Shown: positions 17,801-26,643, numbered from the stretch's first letter. The stretch is DNA of 64,000 bases from Streptomyces chromofuscus (GCF_015160875.1 NZ_CP063374.1:744001-808000), one strand, 5' to 3'. Notes: a model not told the origin generated them from the sequence alone. Made by a program: numbers and translations.

Positions 17801-17919
17801 ACCGCGCGGGTAGCCATGGCAGGCCCGGCCAAACCCGTGCGGGACGAAGGGTAGGGCCGTTTTTCCGCCGACGCTCGCGGGCACCCGGAAACACCCGACG
17901 AACGAGGGAGGTGGAAGGC

Positions 17920-18322
17920 ATGCCCGGACGAGAGGAACTCCCCTCCACCCTGGAGCGCTCCTCCCCGGAGGCCCAGCGGACGTGGATCAAGGCGCACGAC
18001 TCGGCCGTCGAGCAGTACGGCGAGGGCGAGCGCGCCCACCGCGTCGCCTACGGGGCGCTGAAGCACACCCACGAGAAGGTCGGCGACCACTGGGAGCGCA
18101 AGGAGGGCGGGCAAGGGCCCCTCGGACCCGCGGTCGGCCAGGCCGCGCGGGCAGGGCGGGCGCAGCGGCGAGGGTGTCGACGAGAACGCCTCCAAGCAGC
18201 ATCTGTACGACATCGCCAAGCGGCTCGGGATCGACGGACGGTCCCGGATGTCCAAGACGGAACTGCTCGACTCGATCCGCAAGGCGAACCGCTCCAGGAC
18301 GCGCGCCGCCCGAGCGCAGTGA
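17920..18322 (+). pseudogene. chaB: ChaB family protein, frameshifted
   Basis: From ATG 17920 (SD GGGAGGTGG) the frame reads MPGREELPSTLERSSPEAQ, TWIKAHDSAVEQYG and ALKHTHEKVGDHWERK, a typical ChaB N-terminus. After GAGGGCGGG near 18105 the family sequence continues only in the next frame: DENASKQHLYDIAKRLGIDG and MSKTELLDSIRKAN to a TGA at 18320. One extra G explains it. ChaB was named as a cation-transport regulator in E. coli; the C-terminal part resembles a Rho-N/SAP-type helical domain. The product as read would have a nonsense tail of ~85 residues. May be a true pseudogene or a homopolymer error. Confidence 0.8.
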
Positions 18323-18359
18323 CCCGGTTCACTGCCGGTTTAGGGGGTATTCGTCCGAT

Positions 18360-18725
18360 ATGAACATCGCATCCATGCAGCTGGCCGCGCCGAGCGGACT
18401 GCTCGCTCTCGCGCTGTTCGTCGTCGCCATCGCCGTTGTCGCGATGCTGGCGGGCAGCTTCTGGCTCGGCAACCGCATCAAGCTGAACGAGCCGCCGCGT
18501 CCGCGGCCCGACGAGCAGCCGCACCTGCCGCCGGAAGGGCCGGTGCACGAGGTCCGACAGAACCGGGAGCCGGACGAGGTGCCGCGGACCCCCAAGGGCG
18601 GCCGTCCGCTCACACCGTACGAGCTGACCAACATGCGGACCCGGCCCAGCGCGTCGAAGGACCGGCCCCGCTGGAGCAAGGGCACCACGGGTTCGTTCGG
18701 CGGCGGCGGGCTCGGCGCGCACTGA
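18360..18725 (+). CDS. DUF6479 family membrane protein
   Basis: 121 residues. One N-terminal transmembrane helix (LLALALFVVAIAVVAMLAGS) is followed by a Pro/Arg-rich cytoplasmic tail with PPRPRPDEQPHLPP, the family box PLTPYELTNM and a terminal SFGGGGLG stretch. This is the DUF6479 pattern seen in many copies in Streptomyces; the function is unknown. No clear SD precedes the ATG (TAGGGGG about 12 nt upstream is the best candidate). Confidence 0.85.
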   Translation: MNIASMQLAAPSGLLALALFVVAIAVVAMLAGSFWLGNRIKLNEPPRPRPDEQPHLPPEGPVHEVRQNREPDEVPRTPKGGRPLTPYELTNMRTRPSASKDRPRWSKGTTGSFGGGGLGAH

Positions 18726-18778
18726 GCACCGCCCCCGGCAGCACGGACGCGGAGCACCGCCGGAGGGAAGGCACGATC

Positions 18779-19130
18779 ATGGCCGACGCCGGCCGCAGCG
18801 CCCTGCCACTGCCCGACTACGAGCATCTGCCGCTCGGGGCCTGGAGGCACGCGTGCGGTCGCTGACCGCCGAGGAGGTCGAGGAGCTCCTCGCGCAACGA
18901 GCGGACGCACGCCGACCGGCTGCCGGCCACCGAGCTGCTCACGGCACGGCTGGAGCAGCTGAAGGCGGGCGCGGAGCCGACCTCCGGCGACCCGTCGGCG
19001 GTGCGCCCCGAGCAGGGCGCGGCCGGACGGGCGGGCTCCCCGGTGTCGCCCGCGACATCGCCGCAGCCGGGCGGCCCGCCGCCGCACGGGACGCCGGACC
19101 AGCGCGGGAAGCCGAAGGGCGACCGCTTAT
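18779..19130 (+). pseudogene. small conserved Streptomyces protein, two compensating frameshifts
   Basis: ATG 18779 is preceded by CGGAGGGAAGG and opens MADAGRSALPLPDYEHLPLG, a typical N-terminus of a small streptomycete family (LPDYxxLPxGxLExRIRSL...). As read it stops after 28 codons. The expected LEARVRSLTAEEVEELL follows one missing base near 18840, and HADRLPATELLTARLEQL with GAEPTSGDPS follows one extra base near 18897. The tail (GSPVSPATSPQPGGPPPHG) matches the low-complexity end of the family but no natural stop follows in that frame. Function unknown. The end coordinate is approximate. Confidence 0.65.
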
Positions 19131-19312
19131 GGACCACCGGCGGCCGACCCGCCCGTGGCATGCTCAGCGGCTGGGGGCTCCTGACCCCTCGGCCGCTGAG
19201 GCATGAAACGGCACTCGCGGCCGTGGTGCCCGGTCAGGCCCTGCGGGACCCGAGGTGCGCCGGCCTTCCGCCGGTCTCCGCCGCGGCTTCGGGCCCCAGC
19301 CGCCGCGGCGTG

Positions 19313-19768
19313 TCACGGCATGGCGCGGGCGTCGTCCAGTTGTTCGATGCGGGCCAGGTTGCCCCGGTCCTCGGCGTCCTCGCCGGCCTCGCCGGCGAAC
19401 CAGGCGTCCAGGATCTCCTTCAGGACCGGCTCGGAGGTCAGCCGCAGGCTCAGCGCGAGCACGTTGGCGTCGTTCCAGCGGCGGGCGCCGTCGGCCGTGT
19501 AGGCGTCGGCGCACAGGGCCGCCCGCACGCCCGGCACCTTGTTCGCGGCGATCGACGCACCGGTGCCCGTCCAGCAGCACACCACCGCCATCGCCGACGT
19601 CCCGTCGGCCACGTCCCGGGCGGCCGCCGACGAGCACGCCGCCCACTGCGGGTCGTCGCCGGCGCGCAGCGCGCCGTGGGTGAGCACCTCGTGGCCACGG
19701 TCGCGCAGTTCCGTGACGAGCAGACGGGCGACGGGTTCGTCCATGTCCGAGGAGACGGAGATGCGCAT
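19313..19768 (-). CDS. RpiB/LacA/LacB family sugar-phosphate isomerase
   Basis: 151 residues. N-terminal MRISVSSDMDEPVARLLVTE matches the RpiB start; the phosphate/ring-opening region VCCWTGTGASIAANKVPGVRAA corresponds to the family CGTGxGxxIAANKxxGIRAA, with the catalytic Cys retained; the later ARRWNDANVLALSLR segment is the NDANVLxLGxR box. The C-terminus has the family WFAGEAGE ending. It is likely to interconvert pentose or related sugar phosphates. A second or divergent rpiB is common in Streptomyces, so the true substrate may not be ribose 5-phosphate. Separated by 26 bp from the PPOX gene on the same strand. Confidence 0.88.
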   Translation of the reverse strand: MRISVSSDMDEPVARLLVTELRDRGHEVLTHGALRAGDDPQWAACSSAAARDVADGTSAMAVVCCWTGTGASIAANKVPGVRAALCADAYTADGARRWNDANVLALSLRLTSEPVLKEILDAWFAGEAGEDAEDRGNLARIEQLDDARAMP

Positions 19769-19794
19769 GCCTCGGAGCCTACGTCAGGACCGGC

Positions 19795-20217
19795 TCAGGT
19801 GGCGGCCTGGTCGCTGTCCTTCAGGGCGCCCCAGCCGTGCCAGCGCTCCACCTGGATCCACGCGCTGACCCGGGCGCGTGCCCGGGCGGGGTACGGCTCG
19901 CCGGTGTACTGCCGGGAGAGCCGGTCGATGTCGGCCAGCTGCTCGTCGTCGTACGTCCGCGCGACGCGCCCGATGAGGGTGACGTGGGTGTACCAGTCGT
20001 CCGCGTCGAGGACGGTCAGGGTGACGCGCGGGTCGCGCTGAAGATGCCGCAGCCGGACCCGCCCCTGGTCCAGGTTGATCAGTACCCGCCCGTCCTCCCA
20101 CAGGTACCAGGTGGGCGTGGAGACCGGGGTGCCGTCGGAACGCAGGGTCGCCATCACGCAGGGGTTGGGGCGGGCCAGCAGGGCTTCCGCCTCGGGCGGC
20201 AGCGGGGGCTTGGACAT
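19795..20217 (-). CDS. PPOX-class FMN/F420-dependent oxidoreductase
   Basis: 140 residues of the pyridoxamine-5'-phosphate-oxidase-like split barrel: PNPCVMATLRSDGTPVSTPTWY, DGRVLINLDQGRVRLRHLQRDPRVTLTVLD, YTHVTLIGRVARTYDDE. Length and motifs fit the small PPOX subfamily that binds F420 or FMN (Rv1155-like). SD GGAG precedes the ATG. It is followed by rpiB-like and preceded by the hydroxyacid dehydrogenase on the same strand with a 33-bp gap, so these three may form an operon. The substrate is unknown. Confidence 0.88.
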   Translation of the reverse strand: MSKPPLPPEAEALLARPNPCVMATLRSDGTPVSTPTWYLWEDGRVLINLDQGRVRLRHLQRDPRVTLTVLDADDWYTHVTLIGRVARTYDDEQLADIDRLSRQYTGEPYPARARARVSAWIQVERWHGWGALKDSDQAAT

Positions 20218-20250
20218 GTGCTTTCTCCAGGTCGAAAGGTGAAGTGGGGG

Positions 20251-21141
20251 TCACTCGGAGGGCGTGTCGTCGAAGCTGGCGAAGTAGGCGGCGGCCATGT
20301 CCTCGTCGCCGTGGCCCTGGGCCGCCGCGCGGGCCAGCCGCTGCGCGCCCGCGGCGGCGACGTCGAGCCGTACGCCGTGCCGCTCCCCCGCCTCGACGAT
20401 CAGCCGGGCGTCCTTGGCGGCCGTGGTCACCGCGAACTGGGGCGGGGTCAGCCGGCCGTCGAGGATGAGCCCGCTCTTGGCGTGCAGGTACCCCATGTCG
20501 AGCGCGCCGCCCGCGATGGCGTCGAAGAAGTTCTGCGGGTCGACGCCGAGCGCGCGGGCCAGGGCGAGGGCCTCGCCGGCCGCGTTGTTGGCGGCGAGCA
20601 CCCAGCTGTTGGCGACCAGCTTCAGCCGGGTCGCGCTGCCGGCCGCGCCGTCCTCGCCGGTCCACACGGTACGTGTGCCGACCGCGTCGAAGACGGGGGT
20701 GACCTTCTCGCGGCCCCGGCTTGGGCCGGCGGCGAGCACGAGCAGTTGGCCGGCCTCTGCGGGCTGGCGGGTGCCGAGCACGGGAGCGTCGTAGAAGACC
20801 AGGCCGTGCTCCTCGGCGAAGGCGGCCAGTTCGGCGACGGAGTCCAGGCCCGCGGTGGTCGACTGCGCCCAGACGGTGCCGGGGCGCAGGGCGGGCGCGG
20901 CCCGGTGCATGACGTCCCGTACGGTGTCGCCGTCGTACAGCATGGTGAGGACGGCGTCGGCGCCTTCGACGGCTTCCGCCGGCGTGTCGGCGACGTGCGC
21001 GCCGTCGGCGGCGAGCGGTTCCGCCTTGTCGCGGCTGCGGTTCCAGGCGCGGACGGTGTGTCCGGCCCTGGTGAGGTTGCGGGCCATCGCGGCGCCCATG
21101 ATGCCGGTGCCCAGAACACCCACGGTGAGTGTGTCGGTCAT
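20251..21141 (-). CDS. NAD(P)-dependent beta-hydroxyacid dehydrogenase (3-hydroxyisobutyrate/tartronate semialdehyde reductase family)
   Basis: 296 residues from ATG 21141 (AGGAAG upstream), chosen over an in-frame start at 21207 because the Rossmann fold begins at once: TVGVLGTGIMGAAMARNLTRAG, then WNRSRDKAEPLAADGA. The substrate-binding box is FYDAPVLGTRQPAEAGQLLVLAAG (family DAPVSGG, with T-R-Q here) and the catalytic Lys lies in RLKLVANSWVLAANNAAGEAL. C-terminal helical domain intact. The variant GTRQPAEAG places it in the imine-reductase-leaning part of the family, but this is uncertain. 103 bp downstream of the GH65 gene. Confidence 0.9.
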   Translation of the reverse strand: MTDTLTVGVLGTGIMGAAMARNLTRAGHTVRAWNRSRDKAEPLAADGAHVADTPAEAVEGADAVLTMLYDGDTVRDVMHRAAPALRPGTVWAQSTTAGLDSVAELAAFAEEHGLVFYDAPVLGTRQPAEAGQLLVLAAGPSRGREKVTPVFDAVGTRTVWTGEDGAAGSATRLKLVANSWVLAANNAAGEALALARALGVDPQNFFDAIAGGALDMGYLHAKSGLILDGRLTPPQFAVTTAAKDARLIVEAGERHGVRLDVAAAGAQRLARAAAQGHGDEDMAAAYFASFDDTPSE

Positions 21142-21244
21142 GCGTCCACTTCCTGGTCGGTACGGTGATCGCTGCACTGCTCGGACCGTTGCCTTCGACG
21201 ATGCCACTGCTCGGTGGCGTCACGCGCGCCGGGGCGCTCGCCGT

Positions 21245-23614
21245 TCACTCGGGCAGCACCAACCGCCCCAGCTCCCCGGGCTCCAGACGCACCGCCCGGT
21301 CCGGCAGGCGCACGTCGATGGGGGTTTCGTCGGACGACGGGACGGTGATCTCCAGGCGGCCGTGGCGCAGGCGGAGACGGACACCCCAGTTGTTCTGGTA
21401 GCGCAGCGAGAAGCCGTACGAGGACAGCTCCGGCAGGGGGACCGGGTCCAGCCACAGGGCGCCCTCGCGGGTCTCCAGGCCGGTCAGGCCGCGCTGGACG
21501 AGGTCGAGGGTGCCGGCCATCGCGCCGAGGTGGATGCCCTCGCCGGTGGTGCCGCCCTGCACGTCGGCGATGTCGCCGCGCAGCGCCTCCTGCACGAACT
21601 GCCAGGCCTCGGCGCGCCGCGCCCGGGTGAGGATCCAGCCGTGCACCAGGCCGCTGAGGGTGGAGCCGTGGCTGGTGCGATGCAGGTAGTAGTCGACGGT
21701 GCGCTGCCAGGTCTCCTCGTCCAGCCGCAGCCCCAACCGGGCGAACAGGCCTCGGAGTTCGGCCGGTGAGAACAGGTAGCCGAGCATCAGCACGTCGGCC
21801 TGCTTGGAGGCCTGGTAGCGGTTGACGGTGTCGCCCTCGGCCTCCAGGATCCGGTCCAGGCGGCGGATGTCGCCGTACTCCTGCCGGTAGCGGTGCCAGT
21901 CGAGTTCGGCGAGCTCGCCGTAGCCGTCGAACTGGCTGATGACCCCCTTGTGGAAGGGCACGTGCAGAGTCCGGGAGACCTCCTCCCACTGGTCGAGTTC
22001 GTCGTCGTCGAGGCCGGTGCGCTCGGCGAGTTCCCGGCGCCGTGGCTCGGGCAGGCCGTGCAGCAGCTCCAGCGCGCGGGTGAGCACCCAGGAGGCAGTG
22101 ACATTGGTGTAGGCGTTGTCGTTCAGACCGGGCTGCGGGGCGCCGGGGTAGGCGTCGTGGTACTCGTCGGGGCCGACCACGCCACGGATGCGGTAGCGCC
22201 CGAGCGCCTTGTCATACCGTGCGGCGTCGGCCCAGAAGCGGGCGATCTGGAGCATCATCTCGGCGGCCTTGGTGTGCCGGAACTCGGCGTCGCCACTGGC
22301 CTCGCAGTACTGCCACACGTTGTACGCGATGGCCGAGCCGACGTGGTGCTGGAGGTGGGAGTGGTCCGGCAGCCAGCGGCCCGAGCGCGGGTTGAGGTGC
22401 ACCTGCTGGGTTTCCTCGCGTCCGTCGCTGCCGCTCTGCCAGGGGTACATCGCGCCCCGGCGGCCGGCGTGCAGCGCGGCGGTGCAGGCCTGCTCGAGGC
22501 GGCGGTGGCGATAGCGCAGCAGGGCCCGCGAGACCTCGGGGAAGTGCAGGTTGAGGAAGGGCAGCACGAACAGCTCGTCCCAGAAGACATGGCCGCGGTA
22601 GGCCTCGCCGTGCAGCCCTCGGGCGGGCACGCCGACGTCGAGGTCGGCGGTGTGCGGGGAGAGCGTCTGCAGCACGTGGAACAGGTGCAGCCGCAGGATG
22701 CGGCCGGCCTCACCGGCGACGTCGAGGTCGGCGCGGCGCCACAGCTGGGCCCAGGCGGTGCGGTGACCGCGCAGCAGCTCGTCGAAGCCGGGCGCGCGGC
22801 CGACCCGCGCGACGGCGGCGTGCATCGGGTCGCTGATCGCGGGGTCGCGGGAGGTGTGCAGGGCGACGATCTTGTCGACGATGGCGGCGCGGCCCGGCAC
22901 CAGCTGCAACCGGGTCCGCTGGGTGGTGCGCGGACGGGCGTGCCGGACGGTGACGGGAGCGTCGGCGGTGAGGCGGGACGCCATGCCGATGCGGATGTCG
23001 GAGGTGCGGGTGCGGCAGCGCAACCAGACCGTGTCGTGCTCGGCGGTGCCCGCGTGCTCGTGGGTGAGGTGCAGGCCGTCCAGATCCCGGTAGCGCGCCA
23101 CTCCGGCGTTGGTGACACCGCCGTCGAGCGCGGCCTCCACGTGCAGTTCGCCGGAGAAGCCGTCGGCGGTGAACTCGGTGCGCAACGCGGCCAGATGCGG
23201 ATCGGCCATGTGCACCAGCCGCTCCTGGCGCACCGTGAGCGCCCGCCCGTTGCCCAGGCCGTAGTGGGTCAGCCGTTCCAGCACGCCCGACGACAGGTGC
23301 AGCACCAGGCGGTGCTCGAGGACGGTCGCGGTGTCCGGGGTGAGCCAGGGGCGGCCGCGCAGCCGGAACCGCAGCGGCAGCCAGTTGGGCAGGTTGACCA
23401 TGTCCTCGTTCTCGACCCTGCGTCCGGCCACGTCGGAGGTGAGCCGGTTGTAGCAGCCGGCCACGTAGGTCCCCGGGTAGTGCACATCGTCCGCGGAGCA
23501 CTCCGGCAGGGCGCCGCGGGTGGCGAAGTAGCCGTTGCCGAGCGTGCACAGCGACTCCCGCAGCCGCTCGTCGGCCGGCTCGTAGCCCTCGTACTCCCAG
23601 GTCCAGCCCGTCAC
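21245..23614 (-). CDS. glycoside hydrolase family 65 disaccharide phosphorylase
   Basis: 789 residues from GTG 23614, with GGGAGGAG 8 nt upstream; an upstream ATG at 23722 would add an Arg-rich stretch foreign to the family. N-terminal beta-sandwich with ESLCTLGNGYFATRGA; (alpha/alpha)6 barrel with GHVFWDELFVLPFL, MYPWQSGSDGREE, the general acid Glu484 in VVGPDEYHDAY, SKQADVLMLGYLF (sugar binding) and YYLHRTSHGSTLSG (phosphate site). GH65 enzymes phosphorolyse alpha-glucosides such as maltose, trehalose or kojibiose to beta-glucose 1-phosphate. No beta-phosphoglucomutase or sugar transporter is next door. Precise substrate not assignable by eye. Confidence 0.92.
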   Translation of the reverse strand: MTGWTWEYEGYEPADERLRESLCTLGNGYFATRGALPECSADDVHYPGTYVAGCYNRLTSDVAGRRVENEDMVNLPNWLPLRFRLRGRPWLTPDTATVLEHRLVLHLSSGVLERLTHYGLGNGRALTVRQERLVHMADPHLAALRTEFTADGFSGELHVEAALDGGVTNAGVARYRDLDGLHLTHEHAGTAEHDTVWLRCRTRTSDIRIGMASRLTADAPVTVRHARPRTTQRTRLQLVPGRAAIVDKIVALHTSRDPAISDPMHAAVARVGRAPGFDELLRGHRTAWAQLWRRADLDVAGEAGRILRLHLFHVLQTLSPHTADLDVGVPARGLHGEAYRGHVFWDELFVLPFLNLHFPEVSRALLRYRHRRLEQACTAALHAGRRGAMYPWQSGSDGREETQQVHLNPRSGRWLPDHSHLQHHVGSAIAYNVWQYCEASGDAEFRHTKAAEMMLQIARFWADAARYDKALGRYRIRGVVGPDEYHDAYPGAPQPGLNDNAYTNVTASWVLTRALELLHGLPEPRRRELAERTGLDDDELDQWEEVSRTLHVPFHKGVISQFDGYGELAELDWHRYRQEYGDIRRLDRILEAEGDTVNRYQASKQADVLMLGYLFSPAELRGLFARLGLRLDEETWQRTVDYYLHRTSHGSTLSGLVHGWILTRARRAEAWQFVQEALRGDIADVQGGTTGEGIHLGAMAGTLDLVQRGLTGLETREGALWLDPVPLPELSSYGFSLRYQNNWGVRLRLRHGRLEITVPSSDETPIDVRLPDRAVRLEPGELGRLVLPE

Positions 23615-23798
23615 CTCGGTGCTCCTCCCGCAGCGGGCGGCTCGCCGAGACCGGTTACGGCTCTCTCGGCACCCGTGCGTAAGCAGTGTCTCCCCGACGT
23701 CCTGCCGCGGGGCGCGGCCCACGCCGGTGACGAGCGGGAAGGGCGCCCGGGTCCGGGCTGTGGGCCGGGACGCGTGCGGCGGTGGCCCGGCCGGCCTC

Positions 23799-24206
23799 CT
23801 ACGGGGTCGGCGGTGCCATGCCGGCCGGGTCGCGGCGCAGCACCGTGACCCGGTGGAAGTTGCACCCGGCGGGCGCGGCGGGCTCGGCCGGGAACCGCTC
23901 CTGGTGGGCGTGCAGGGCGACGCTCACCAGGCTCATCAGCAGGTCGACGTCCGTGTCGCAGTCGAGGTGCACGGTCACCCACCGGGAGCCGGGCACCAGC
24001 CGGATCGCCGTGGAGACACTGAGGTCCTGGGCGATCCGCCGGATGGCCCGGCCGGTCAGGTGCAGGTCCACGTCGTGGGCCGTGTGGAAGTGGGCGATCT
24101 CACTGCGGACGGAGCGAACTGCCCGCCCTGTGCCACAACTCGCCGGTCCCGCCGTGAGGTCGGGCCAGGCTTGCAGTTGCTCCAGGGCGCGCTGGGCCAG
24201 AGTCAT
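23799..24206 (-). CDS. DUF5519 / luciferase-domain family protein
   Basis: 135 residues: MTLAQRALEQLQAWPDLTAG, GRAVRSVRSEIAHFHTAHDVDLHLTGRAI, MVPGSRW-like LVPGSRWVTVHLDCDTDVDLL, then a short tail. This is the conserved small protein annotated in Streptomyces as DUF5519 or luciferase-domain; despite the name there is no evidence of light emission. Typical first half pairs a D-x-D-x-H-L strand with the WVTVHLD strand. SD GGAGA before the ATG. It lies alone between the GH65 and ATP-grasp genes on the same strand. Confidence 0.75.
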   Translation of the reverse strand: MTLAQRALEQLQAWPDLTAGPASCGTGRAVRSVRSEIAHFHTAHDVDLHLTGRAIRRIAQDLSVSTAIRLVPGSRWVTVHLDCDTDVDLLMSLVSVALHAHQERFPAEPAAPAGCNFHRVTVLRRDPAGMAPPTP

Positions 24207-24277
24207 GTCTCCATCGTCACCGCATCACCCCACGGATACCAGTGGTTGAATGTTTCGTAACCCAGGCGTGAGGATCA

Positions 24278-25246
24278 TCATGCGGGCAACCGCCGTGCCG
24301 GACGCGCCCTGCGCGCCGCCGCCAGGGCGTTGAGGTGGGCCTGCACGTAGGGCACGGCGACCGTCTCGACCTCGCCGTCGACGAAGGCGGGCTGCACGTT
24401 CACCTCGAAGACGACCCCGCCGTTCTCGATGGCGAGGTCGACACCCGCGAAGGGCAGCCCGACCGAGGCGGTGGCCGCGACCGCCAGCTGGGCGAGGCGC
24501 GGCGGGAGGTCGTCCGGCGCGATGGGCACGGGGGTCGCGCCCTGGCAGGTGTTGCAGGGGGTGTCGGGCCTGGGCTGGAGGTGTTCACGAGCGTGGACGA
24601 CCCGGCCGCCGAGGACGAACACGCGGAACTGGTGGCGTGCGCCGTCGGCGGTGAAGTTGCCCGCGTCCCGCGACAGCAGCCAGTCGGTGCCGCGGTCGGC
24701 GTAGAAGGCGGTGGCCCGCTCCACTCCGGCCTCGGTGGTGAGGTGGAAGGTGTCACCACCGCCGGTGCCTACGACGGGCCTGGCCCAGGTGTCCCGGCCC
24801 AGTTTGTCGAAGGCGGCCAGCGCCTCGGCCACGCCGGGCCGGGACAGCACGACGGTCTCCATGTGGGCGATGCCGTCCCGCCGGAAGCGCTCGACGGTGA
24901 GGTCCTTCTCGGTGGCGGTGCGCCACGCCGCGACGCCGGTGCCGAGGGTCACCACGTCGTGGTGTTCGAGGAGGCGCTGGAAGGCGGCGAGTTCGTGGCG
25001 GCGGTGCGGGAGGATCTCGTAGAGCAGGACGACGTCCGGTACGAGGTCCAGTTGCTCGTCGGGGACGTGGAGCCGTAAGCCGTCGCCGGCCGGGACACCG
25101 CGCCCGGTGCCGCCGGTCGCGAAGTGCCGGGCGTCGATGGGGACGGGCGCGGCACCGGTGAGCAGTTCCACCGCCAGGGCGAGGAACTCGGCGCAGCCCT
25201 CGGGCGAGGTGGGGTCGGTGATCAGGGCGATGCACGGGCGGGACAC
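24278..25246 (-). CDS. ATP-grasp domain protein (RimK-like ligase)
   Basis: 322 residues from GTG 25246, which has GGAGG 5 nt upstream; the in-frame start at 25288 is less likely. N-terminal pre-ATP-grasp region VSRPCIALITDPTSPEGCAEF; ATP-grasp body with ATEKDLTVERFRRDGI, WARPVVGTGGGDTFHLT (glycine-rich loop), DGARHQFRVFVLGGRVVHAREH and the metal-binding ending FAGVDLAIENGGVVFEVNVQP (E-x-N). Such enzymes ligate amino acids or amines to carboxylates with ATP. A CxxC (PCNTCQG) lies just after the grasp loop. No ribosomal protein or peptide-precursor gene is adjacent, so the substrate is open. Confidence 0.85.
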   Translation of the reverse strand: MSRPCIALITDPTSPEGCAEFLALAVELLTGAAPVPIDARHFATGGTGRGVPAGDGLRLHVPDEQLDLVPDVVLLYEILPHRRHELAAFQRLLEHHDVVTLGTGVAAWRTATEKDLTVERFRRDGIAHMETVVLSRPGVAEALAAFDKLGRDTWARPVVGTGGGDTFHLTTEAGVERATAFYADRGTDWLLSRDAGNFTADGARHQFRVFVLGGRVVHAREHLQPRPDTPCNTCQGATPVPIAPDDLPPRLAQLAVAATASVGLPFAGVDLAIENGGVVFEVNVQPAFVDGEVETVAVPYVQAHLNALAAARRARPARRLPA

Positions 25247-25608
25247 GGCGACCTCCAGCGGTGCTCGACGCGCACGGGTGCCGCGCACACTCGGTCGCGG
25301 GCCCGAGCGAACTCACGGGGTGGTGCCGGTCGCGCGGGCGGTCGTCGGCGCCCTTCACTGCGGGCTCCGCATGACGAACGCCCGGAGCGGACCGGGGCGC
25401 CACACTGTAGGCGCAGGGAGGAACGCCGTAACAGGGCGCACACGTGCCCGCCGCCTGCTCCCGCCTCTGCGCCGTCCGCCCCCTCGCGTGCGCCTTGCGG
25501 ACCGCCGAACGGCGTCGTGGACCGGCCCCCCGCGCGGGAAGCCCGTCCACGACGCGCTGCGCCGACCGCCGCAGGTCGATGTCCGGTTGTGGAAGGGGCC
25601 GGTGCGCC
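25247..25608. other. 362-bp intergenic gap
   Basis: No gene is supported. The stretch separates the ATP-grasp gene from the membrane-protein cluster. It holds the 5' region of the ATP-grasp gene and the hairpin at 25512-25555 behind the DUF7144 gene. Confidence 0.5.
25512..25555 (-). terminator. hairpin downstream of DUF7144 gene
   Basis: GCGTCGTGGAC (25512-25522) and GTCCACGACGC (25545-25555) form an 11-bp perfect stem with a 22-nt loop, 53 nt after the DUF7144 stop. Probable transcription end of that gene. Confidence 0.5.
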
Positions 25609-26052
25609 TCACACGTCACGCGGCATGCGGCCGAGCGGTTCGTCGATGTCTTCCTTCCGGGCGACGCACAGCGCCCAGATGATGAACCCGGAGAAGGCGA
25701 TCATCAGCACCGACCACACCGGGTAGTACGGCAGGGAGAGGAAGTTGGCGATGATGATGAGCCCGGCGATGGTGACGCCGCCGACTCGCGCCCATGTCGC
25801 CGCCTGGAACAGCCCGAAGCTGACGATGACGGCGACCGCTCCGAGAATCAGGTGGATCCAGCCCCAGCCGGTGAGGTCGAACTGGAAGACGTAGTTGGGG
25901 GTCGTGACGAACACGTCGTCCTGGGCGATCGCGGAGATGCCGCGGAAGATGGCGAGTATGCCCGCGAGCATGAGCATGATGGCACCGAAGACCATCAAGC
26001 CCGCGGCCCACTCGCGTCCTGCTGTGCGCGTGCCTGGCTGAGTGGCGGTCAT
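25609..26052 (-). CDS. DUF7144 family four-helix membrane protein
   Basis: 147 residues with four hydrophobic helices (GLMVFGAIMLMLAGILAIF; WIHLILGAVAVIVSFGLF; VGGVTIAGLIIIANFLSLPY; WSVLMIAFSGFIIWAL) and the family segment ISAIAQDDVFVTTPNYVFQF between helices 1 and 2. GAGG precedes the ATG. DUF7144 proteins are small integral membrane proteins of actinobacteria found among stress-response genes; function unknown. It lies downstream of the SHOCT gene on the same strand (43-bp gap), so co-transcription is likely. Confidence 0.88.
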   Translation of the reverse strand: MTATQPGTRTAGREWAAGLMVFGAIMLMLAGILAIFRGISAIAQDDVFVTTPNYVFQFDLTGWGWIHLILGAVAVIVSFGLFQAATWARVGGVTIAGLIIIANFLSLPYYPVWSVLMIAFSGFIIWALCVARKEDIDEPLGRMPRDV

Positions 26053-26095
26053 GTTCTGCCTCGTTCCTTGTCGTGTGCTCGATGGCGTGAGGGGG

Positions 26096-26545
26096 TCAGC
26101 CGACGGCGCCGGTCCGGCCCGACGGGCCGTAGTCGCTCAGGACCAGTTCCTTGGCCCGCCGGAACTCCTCGTCCGTGATGTCACCGCGGGCGCGGATCTC
26201 GGACAGCTTGGCGAGTTCGTCGGCGCTGCTGGAACGGCCGCCGCCCGCCGTCTGGCGGACGTAGGAGTCGAAGGCCTCCTGCTGCGCCCGGGCGTGGGAC
26301 ACCTCCCTGCGGCCCATCTCCTTGCCGCGGGCGAGGAGGTAGATGAAGACACCGAGGAAGGGCAGCACGAGGACGAGCACCAGCCAGCCGGTCTTGCCCC
26401 AGCCGCCGAGGCTGTCGTCGCGGAAGATGTCGCCGATGATGCGGAAGAGCAGGATGAACCACATGATCCACAGGAAGAACCAGAGCAGGGTCCAGAACAT
26501 GCTCAGCAGCGGATAGTCGTAGGCGAGGTACATCTCAGTGCTCAT
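26096..26545 (-). CDS. PLD-nuclease-N/SHOCT domain membrane protein
   Basis: 149 residues from ATG 26545 (CGGAGA upstream); an in-frame ATG at 26584 adds a basic leader not seen in the family. Two transmembrane helices (MFWTLLWFFLWIMWFILLF; WLVLVLVLPFLGVFIYLLA) with a short GKTGW loop as in PLDc_N, then a soluble region and a C-terminal SHOCT motif, ADELAKLSEIRARGDITDEEF. SHOCT domains are short oligomerisation modules. A CTCACCC-N5-GGGTGAG inverted repeat sits exactly 79 nt before the start codon. Probably membrane-associated stress protein; role unknown. Confidence 0.87.
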   Translation of the reverse strand: MSTEMYLAYDYPLLSMFWTLLWFFLWIMWFILLFRIIGDIFRDDSLGGWGKTGWLVLVLVLPFLGVFIYLLARGKEMGRREVSHARAQQEAFDSYVRQTAGGGRSSSADELAKLSEIRARGDITDEEFRRAKELVLSDYGPSGRTGAVG

Positions 26546-26624
26546 CTGTCGTCTCCGTTCGTGACAGGATCCGACGGGCATCACCCGCTGATCTCAGCCT
26601 GCGCAGGCAACCGCGCGACGACCT

Positions 26625-26643
26625 CACCCGTCGGGGGTGAGAC
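26625..26643. promoter_or_regulatory. CTCACCC-N5-GGGTGAG inverted repeat (copy 1)
   Basis: Perfect 7-bp arms with spacer GTCGG, 79 nt upstream of the SHOCT gene start. It is the best-conserved of three copies in the 26.6-29.8 kb cluster. Confidence 0.55.
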
